From the NCBI GenBank assembly GCA_041655055.1, contig JBBAGE010000062.1:1-12783 (forward strand): 12,783 bases of DNA. Direction: 5' to 3'. Under the pieces are notes generated by a model that searched no databases, had not been told where the DNA came from, and saw only the letters and a program-made list of their open reading frames with translations. This document shows, piece after piece, positions 7,003 through 12,783 of this stretch; within the stretch, counting starts at the first letter, position 1; every line of letters begins with the position of its first letter. This stretch comes from JBBAGE01 sp041655055 (GTDB lineage Bacteria; Pseudomonadota; Alphaproteobacteria; Rhodobacterales; Rhodobacteraceae). A program made the position numbers and the translations under genes.

Positions 7003-8973
7003 ATGAGTCTGCCACCCGGTTTCCTTGATGAATTGCGTAACCGCACCTCGCTCGCGCGGGTGGTCGGGCGCAAGGTCATGTGGGATGCGCGCAAATCGAA
7101 TCAGGGCAAGGGCGATATGTGGGCGCCCTGTCCGTTTCATCAGGAAAAATCCGCCAGTTTTCACGTCGATGACAAGCAGGGTTTTTATTACTGTTTCGGC
7201 TGCCACGCTAAGGGTGATGCCATTGGATTCGTGCGTGAAACCGAAAACGTCGGGTTCATGGAAGCGGTAGAAATCCTTGCGCGCGAAGCGGGGATGCAGA
7301 TGCCCGCGCGTGACCCAAAGGCACAGGCGCGCGCCGATCGGGGCCGCGATCTGGCCGAGGTGATGGAACAGGCGGTGCAATATTACCGGCTGGCTTTGCG
7401 CACGGGGGCGGCGGGGGCCGCGCGCGATTATCTGGCCGGGCGTGGGCTTGATGAGGCCGCGCAGGCGCGGTTTGAAATCGGTTTTGCCCCCGATCAATGG
7501 CGCGGGCTGTATCAGGCGCTGAGCGCCAAGGGAATCAGCGCCGATCTGTTGATCGATTCCGGGCTTTGCGCGCGCCCGCAGGATGGCGGCACCCCCTATG
7601 ACCGGTTTCGCGGGCGCATCATCTTTCCGATCCGCGATGCGCGTGGGCGGTGTATCGCGCTGGGCGGACGGGCGCTTGATCCCGCCGCGCCGGCCAAGTA
7701 TCTGAATTCGCCAGAAACGGCGCTGTTTGACAAGGGGCGCTCGCTCTATAACCACGGCCCCGCGCGCGAGGCGGCGGGCAAGGGCGCGCCCTTGATCGTG
7801 ACCGAAGGTTATATGGATGTCATCGCGCTGGTGCGCGCGGGGTTTGAGGCGGCGGTGGCGCCCCTTGGCACCGCAATCACCGAGGCACAACTGCGGCTGA
7901 TGTGGCGCATTCACCCCGAACCGATCATCGCGCTGGATGGGGATGCGGCGGGGCTGCGGGCGGCGATGCGGGTGATTGACGTGGCGTTGCCCTTGTTGGA
8001 ATCGGGCCAGAGCCTGCGATTTTGCCTGTTGCCCGAAGGCAGCGATCCCGATGATCTGATCCGTGCCGGCGGGCCGGGCGCGATGCAGGCGCTGCTGGAT
8101 CAGGCGCAGCCGATGGTGCGCCTGTTGTGGCAACGCGAAACCGAAGGCAAAATCTTTGACAGCCCCGAACGCAAGGCGGCGCTGGACAAGGCCCTGCGCG
8201 CGGCGATTCGCAAGATTGCCGATCCCTCGATCCGGGGGCATTATGGTGACGAAATCAACCGGTTGCGGCAAAACCTGTTCCGCGGTGGCGCGGGCAAGCC
8301 GCTGAATACGCAAGGTTTTACCCCATTTCGTAAACGCGGCGCGCCTGCACCGGCCACGCCATCCGCGATCAATTCGCCGCTGGCCCGGATCAGCGATGCC
8401 GGGATCGAGGAACGCCTGCGCGAGGCGGTGATTCTGGCGACGATTCTGGCCACGCCGCAGGTCGCCGCCGGATTTCTGGGCGCATTGGAAGAAACCGCCA
8501 TGAGCACGCCCGAACATGACGCCATTCGCGTGGCGATTTTGCGCGTGATCGATCTGCCCCCGGCTGGGCTTGGCGATGCGGTGGCCCAGATTGTCGGGGC
8601 CGATGTCCTTGAAAAACTGTATGGGCTGCGCCATGTCCAGATAGCGCCCGCTGTGCGCAACCGTGGCGATCTTGAGATTGCGACCATGTGTCTTGCCGAG
8701 GAATTCGCCAAACTGGAAGCCGAGCGCACCGCCCTGCGCGAAATCAACGAGGCGATGCAGGATATCGCGCTTGAGGATACGGTCGATGAGGGGCTGACAT
8801 GGCGGCTGCAACAGGCGTCCGAGGCGCGCGCCCGCACCTTGCGCGCGCAAACCGAGGATCGGGCCGAATATGAATTGGCGCCCAACGGGGCGCGGTTGAA
8901 CCGTTCGGAGCGCAACGCGCTTGCCGCTCTGTTAGACAGCATCGCCGACGGACGCAGTCGGAAATTGCCCTGA
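7003..8973 (+). CDS. dnaG: DNA primase DnaG
   Basis: DnaG synthesises RNA primers for lagging-strand and origin replication and works with the DnaB helicase. The 656-residue protein has the full architecture. The N-terminal zinc-binding domain has ligands C43, H46, C64 and C67 (CPFH...CFGC). The RNA polymerase core includes a TOPRIM fold with EGYMD (from E268) and DGDAAG (from D312), whose acidic residues bind metal. The C-terminal region from about 440 is variable, with a final helical part that in the family binds helicase. The ATG at 7003 gives MSLPPGFLDELRNRTSL, the expected primase N-terminus; an upstream GTG at 6958 would add 15 unlikely residues. Neither start has a clear ribosome binding site. 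rpoD follows 145 bp downstream, as in the classical macromolecular-synthesis cluster, but rpsU is not upstream; a pilus operon diverges there instead. Confidence 0.97.
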   Translation: MSLPPGFLDELRNRTSLARVVGRKVMWDARKSNQGKGDMWAPCPFHQEKSASFHVDDKQGFYYCFGCHAKGDAIGFVRETENVGFMEAVEILAREAGMQMPARDPKAQARADRGRDLAEVMEQAVQYYRLALRTGAAGAARDYLAGRGLDEAAQARFEIGFAPDQWRGLYQALSAKGISADLLIDSGLCARPQDGGTPYDRFRGRIIFPIRDARGRCIALGGRALDPAAPAKYLNSPETALFDKGRSLYNHGPAREAAGKGAPLIVTEGYMDVIALVRAGFEAAVAPLGTAITEAQLRLMWRIHPEPIIALDGDAAGLRAAMRVIDVALPLLESGQSLRFCLLPEGSDPDDLIRAGGPGAMQALLDQAQPMVRLLWQRETEGKIFDSPERKAALDKALRAAIRKIADPSIRGHYGDEINRLRQNLFRGGAGKPLNTQGFTPFRKRGAPAPATPSAINSPLARISDAGIEERLREAVILATILATPQVAAGFLGALEETAMSTPEHDAIRVAILRVIDLPPAGLGDAVAQIVGADVLEKLYGLRHVQIAPAVRNRGDLEIATMCLAEEFAKLEAERTALREINEAMQDIALEDTVDEGLTWRLQQASEARARTLRAQTEDRAEYELAPNGARLNRSERNALAALLDSIADGRSRKLP

Positions 8974-8974
8974 A

Positions 8975-8998
8975 TGGCCTATCTGGCGAACAGGGCCA
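8975..8998 (+). other. Bulged hairpin just after dnaG
   Basis: TGGCC and CTG pair with CAG and GGCCA around a GCGAA loop, with a three-base bulge (TAT) on the 5' side. It begins two bases after the dnaG stop. No T-tract follows, so it is not a standard intrinsic terminator. It may limit 3' decay or attenuate read-through into rpoD. The stem is only eight pairs and could be chance. Confidence 0.3.
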
Positions 8999-9018
8999 TA
9001 AAGAAATATGGGTTATCG

Positions 9019-9043
9019 CAGGTGCGAATCACTGATTCGCCTG
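9019..9043. promoter_or_regulatory. Interrupted palindrome with two GANTC sites upstream of rpoD
   Basis: The core GCGAATCA-C-TGATTCGC (9024-9040) has perfect eight-base arms and a one-base centre, extended by CAG/CTG outside a two-base GT interruption. Each arm holds one GANTC site (9026-9030 and 9034-9038), the target of the CcrM methylase of alphaproteobacteria. A third site lies at 9074-9078. The element is 75-100 bp upstream of the rpoD start, in the gap with dnaG, where an operator or methylation-sensitive promoter element would be plausible. A candidate -10 box, TAATAT, lies at 9095-9100 without a convincing -35. Confidence 0.45.
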
Positions 9044-9118
9044 TGATCAGTCGAAAAAGCTGCCGGGCCGCATGATTCGTTCGCGCGTTCCCGGTAATAT
9101 CTCGATAAGGAGTGCCGC

Positions 9119-11116
<1,998 letters not shown>

Positions 11117-11118
11117 TC

Positions 11119-11141
11119 AAGGCGCCTTCGGGCGCCTTTTT
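11119..11141 (+). terminator. Intrinsic terminator of rpoD
   Basis: AAGGCGCC pairs perfectly with GGCGCCTT around a TTCG loop closed by C-G, the very stable cUUCGg tetraloop. The stem runs straight into a T run. It begins two bases after the rpoD stop codon, so transcription of the dnaG-rpoD unit very likely ends here and the following gene needs its own promoter. Confidence 0.93.
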
Positions 11142-11238
11142 CACACCATCCGATATCGGCAAAAGAATTACTTCCCCCACCTTGCGCAACTGGCTAGCGT
11201 AGCGGTGCAACGCGAACCAAATATAGGGAGAACCAATA

Positions 11239-11529
11239 ATGTCGGTTGTTGTCATGCTTACGCTTAAAACGAAACCCGAAGCCTTTGAGGGATTGAAAGA
11301 AGGGCTTTCCGCCTCGCTCGTGGATACCTGCAAATATGAGGGCTGCCTGGGGGTTTACGCCGCCGCTTGCCCCGATACGCATACGATCACGCTTTATGAG
11401 CGGTGGGAAAAGCCCGAAGATCAGCAAGCCTATATCGCCTGGCGCACCGAGCGCGGCGAGATGAACGCCACCGGCGAAGCCCTGCGCGAACCGCCGATCT
11501 TCCAAACACTGCAAGATGTTTTTGCCTGA
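11239..11529 (+). CDS. Putative quinol monooxygenase (ABM family)
   Basis: The 96-residue protein matches the antibiotic biosynthesis monooxygenase (ABM) fold: a first strand (SVVVMLTLKTKP), a helix, EGCLGVYAAACPD (residues 34-46), and ITLYERWEKPEDQQAYIAWR (about 50-69). ABM proteins are small dimeric ferredoxin-like enzymes. Members such as YgiN oxidise quinols, others act on polyketides or haem, and many are uncharacterised, so the substrate here is unknown. The ATG has GGGAG with suitable spacing. The gene stands alone between the rpoD terminator and nrdR. The 97 bp upstream gap holds a CCGATATCGG palindrome (11150-11159) and TTGCGCAA (11182-11189) but no convincing promoter. A very stable hairpin (11538-11571) begins eight bases after the stop codon. 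The family call is fairly secure; the reaction is inferred from the family. Confidence 0.82.
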   Translation: MSVVVMLTLKTKPEAFEGLKEGLSASLVDTCKYEGCLGVYAAACPDTHTITLYERWEKPEDQQAYIAWRTERGEMNATGEALREPPIFQTLQDVFA

Positions 11530-11537
11530 TTGATCTT

Positions 11538-11571
11538 GCCGCGCCCGGCGCCACACTGGCCCGGGTGCGGC
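11538..11571 (+). terminator. Very stable hairpin after the monooxygenase gene, no T-tract
   Basis: GCCGCGCCCGG pairs with CCGGGTGCGGC (ten Watson-Crick pairs and one G-U). After a single bulged C, an inner GCC/GGC pair set closes an ACACT loop, giving about 14 pairs. It begins eight bases after the stop codon, where a terminator is expected. The sequence after it is GCATGATTATGG, without a T run, so it may act as a 3' stability element or an unconventional terminator. Confidence 0.5.
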
Positions 11572-11594
11572 GCATGATTATGGCGCCGTGGCAC

Positions 11595-11610
11595 ATCTGC
11601 CATAGCAGAT
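11595..11610. other. Small perfect hairpin between the monooxygenase gene and nrdR
   Basis: ATCTGC-CATA-GCAGAT has six-base perfect arms and a four-base loop and is followed by TTTC. It lies 24 bases after the large GC-rich hairpin. It could be an operator half-palindrome, a weak second terminator or chance. Downstream is a TATAGT (11655-11660) that could serve as a -10 box for nrdR, with no good -35. Confidence 0.25.
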
Positions 11611-11705
11611 TTCGCGGTTGCAATTCCGCACTACCCAAAGGCTGGGTGCCCATCTATAGTCTGGTGCAAAGGCCGGGGGCGGGCGCTATCCAAGGTGGTC
11701 GGCAC

Positions 11706-11722
11706 GCATAGACGGCATAGAC
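11706..11722 (+). repeat. Tandem GCATAGAC repeat before the nrdR ribosome binding site
   Basis: Two copies of GCATAGAC stand at 11706-11713 and 11715-11722, a period of nine bases, immediately upstream of the AGGGGA ribosome binding site of nrdR. A protein site or leader element is possible, but two short copies may also be accidental. Confidence 0.3.
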
Positions 11723-11736
11723 ACAGGGGAAATGCC

Positions 11737-12204
11737 ATGCGGTGCCCGTTTTGCGGAAATGTGGATACTCAGGTCAAAGACTCGCGCCCGGCCGAAGATC
11801 ATGTAGCGATCCGGCGGCGGCGGTTCTGCGCGGCCTGCGGCGGGCGGTTTACCACCTATGAACGGGTGCAACTGCGCGATCTGGTGGTGATCAAATCCAG
11901 CGGCCGGCGCGAAGAATTCGACCGCGACAAACTGGAACGGTCCATCCGCATTGCGCTGCAAAAGCGCCCGGTCGAACCCGAACGGATGGATCAGATGATC
12001 TCGGGCATCGTGCGCCGGCTTGAAAGCATGGGCGAGACCGATATCCCGTCGAAAACCATCGGCGAAATCGTGATGGAAAGCCTGGCGCGGATCGATACGG
12101 TCGCCTATGTGCGCTTTGCCTCGGTCTACAAGAATTTTCAGGCCGCCGATGATTTCGATAAATTTGTCAGCGAATTGCGCCCCCCATCCACCGTGGACGA
12201 GTGA
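11737..12204 (+). CDS. nrdR: Transcriptional repressor NrdR
   Basis: NrdR represses ribonucleotide reductase genes when dATP is bound. The 155-residue protein is the normal length. The N-terminal zinc ribbon has C3 and C6 (MRCPFC) and C31 and C34 (FCAAC), followed by FTTYERV. An ATP-cone domain follows from about residue 47 (VVIKSSGRREEFDRDKLERSI) to about 140 (VAYVRFASVYKNF). The ATG at 11737 has AGGGGA about seven bases upstream and gives the canonical first residues; an upstream in-frame start adds a non-conserved leader. The stop overlaps the ribD start by four bases (GTGA). Linkage of nrdR with riboflavin genes is common in alphaproteobacteria and many other bacteria. NrdR boxes are expected at nrd genes elsewhere, and none is seen here. 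Confidence 0.97.
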   Translation: MRCPFCGNVDTQVKDSRPAEDHVAIRRRRFCAACGGRFTTYERVQLRDLVVIKSSGRREEFDRDKLERSIRIALQKRPVEPERMDQMISGIVRRLESMGETDIPSKTIGEIVMESLARIDTVAYVRFASVYKNFQAADDFDKFVSELRPPSTVDE

Positions 12205-12783
12205 GCGATGCCACCCATATGGCCCATGCGCTGGCGCTTGGCCGGCGGGGTCTGGGCAATGTCTGGCCTAATCCGGCGGTGGGCTGTGTGATCGTGGCCG
12301 GCGGGCGAATCGTCGGACGCGGCTTTACCCGCCCCGGTGGCCGCCCCCATGCCGAGGTTGTGGCGCTGGCCCAGGCTGGCCCCGCCGCGCGCGGTGCGAC
12401 GGCCTATGTCACGCTGGAACCTTGCGCCCACCACGGGGTCACGCCGCCCTGTAGCGATGCGCTGATCGCAGCCGGTGTGGCGCGGGTGGTGGTGGCGCTG
12501 GGCGATCCCGATCCGCGGGTGAATGGCGGCGGTATCGCGCGTCTGCGCGCCGCGGGGGTTGCGGTGACGACCTGTGTGGGCGCGGTTGAGGCCCGCCACG
12601 ACCAGCGCGGATTTCTGTCGCGGATCACGCGGGGCCGCCCGATGGTGACGCTGAAACTTGCCACCAGCCTTGACGGGCGGATCGCGACCGCCGGCGGTGA
12701 AAGCCGCTGGATCACCGCGCCGCCCGCGCGCCGGATGGTTCATGCGATGCGCGCGCGCCATGATGCGGTGATGGTCGGCGGCG
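12201..12783 (+). CDS. ribD: Riboflavin biosynthesis protein RibD (C-terminus beyond window)
   Basis: RibD is bifunctional: the N-terminal domain deaminates diaminohydroxyphosphoribosylaminopyrimidine and the C-terminal domain reduces the ribosyl side chain, two steps of riboflavin synthesis. The frame is open to the window edge and gives 194 residues of about 360. The zinc-deaminase motif is H50-A-E52 with C75 and C84 (EPCAHHGVTPPC). The reductase domain begins near 148 with VTLKLATSLDGRIA and continues through GGESRWITAPPARRMV. The chosen GTG at 12201 overlaps the nrdR stop by four bases and gives a leader resembling RibD proteins (SDATHMAHALALGRRGLG). An internal ATG at 12219 is the alternative; the ATG at 12208 is in another frame. 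It is probably co-transcribed with nrdR, with further rib genes expected beyond the edge. Confidence 0.95.
   Translation, partial: MSDATHMAHALALGRRGLGNVWPNPAVGCVIVAGGRIVGRGFTRPGGRPHAEVVALAQAGPAARGATAYVTLEPCAHHGVTPPCSDALIAAGVARVVVALGDPDPRVNGGGIARLRAAGVAVTTCVGAVEARHDQRGFLSRITRGRPMVTLKLATSLDGRIATAGGESRWITAPPARRMVHAMRARHDAVMVGG

Noticed and set aside
6835..8850. A 671-codon open frame antisense to dnaG
   Set aside because: It mirrors the dnaG coding sequence and has no family motif; the primase frame has complete zinc and TOPRIM motifs.
11530..11736. Possible FMN riboswitch before nrdR-ribD
   Set aside because: I could not find the conserved FMN aptamer sequence blocks in this 207 bp gap; only simple hairpins and a short repeat are seen.
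12208..12240. ATG at 12208 as the ribD start
   Set aside because: It is out of frame with the deaminase motifs; GTG at 12201 is in frame and overlaps the nrdR stop.
12138..12761. A minus-strand open frame opposite nrdR and ribD
   Set aside because: The plus strand encodes the RibD deaminase zinc motif and the LKLATSLDGRIA reductase start; the opposite frame has no signature.

Overview
The window comes from a GC-rich alphaproteobacterium, most likely a member of the Rhodobacterales (Roseobacter/Rhodobacter group). The basis is the hom-glpX-recJ order, the nrdR-ribD pairing, the sigma-70 type, the TadG/TadE pilus genes and the general look of the protein sequences. This placement is inferred from family resemblance and context, without any database search.

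Layout. Two gene sets diverge from a 164 bp gap at 6839-7002. Leftwards on the minus strand lie a translationally coupled trio of Tad-pilus-type genes (a TadG-like von Willebrand factor A protein and two TadE-like pseudopilins), a small lipoprotein gene, hom (homoserine dehydrogenase), glpX (class II fructose-1,6-bisphosphatase) and recJ (single-strand exonuclease, cut by the left edge). Rightwards on the plus strand lie dnaG (primase), rpoD (housekeeping sigma factor) with a textbook terminator, a small ABM-type monooxygenase gene, nrdR (ribonucleotide reductase repressor) and ribD (riboflavin biosynthesis, cut by the right edge).

How they work together. dnaG and rpoD are the replication-initiation and transcription-initiation core of the classical macromolecular-synthesis cluster, here without rpsU in view. 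nrdR and ribD overlap by four bases and probably begin a riboflavin operon. hom, glpX and recJ are core metabolism and repair, with glpX and recJ separated by only two bases. The Tad-type trio is the most accessory part. Each gene encodes one N-terminal membrane segment, the genes are linked by ATGA overlaps, and no secretion ATPase or platform gene is present in the window.

The non-coding gaps are short; the longest is 207 bp at 11530-11736. They hold most of the unexplained structure: a CtrA-like site in the divergent gap, a candidate promoter that would make dnaG mRNA leaderless, a palindrome containing two GANTC sites before rpoD, a symmetric element before glpX, and a very stable hairpin without a T-tract after the monooxygenase gene.

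I see no mobile element, CRISPR array, rRNA, tRNA or clearly new defence or biosynthetic system. The window is mostly conserved chromosome, and the findings are regulatory or structural hypotheses rather than a new system.
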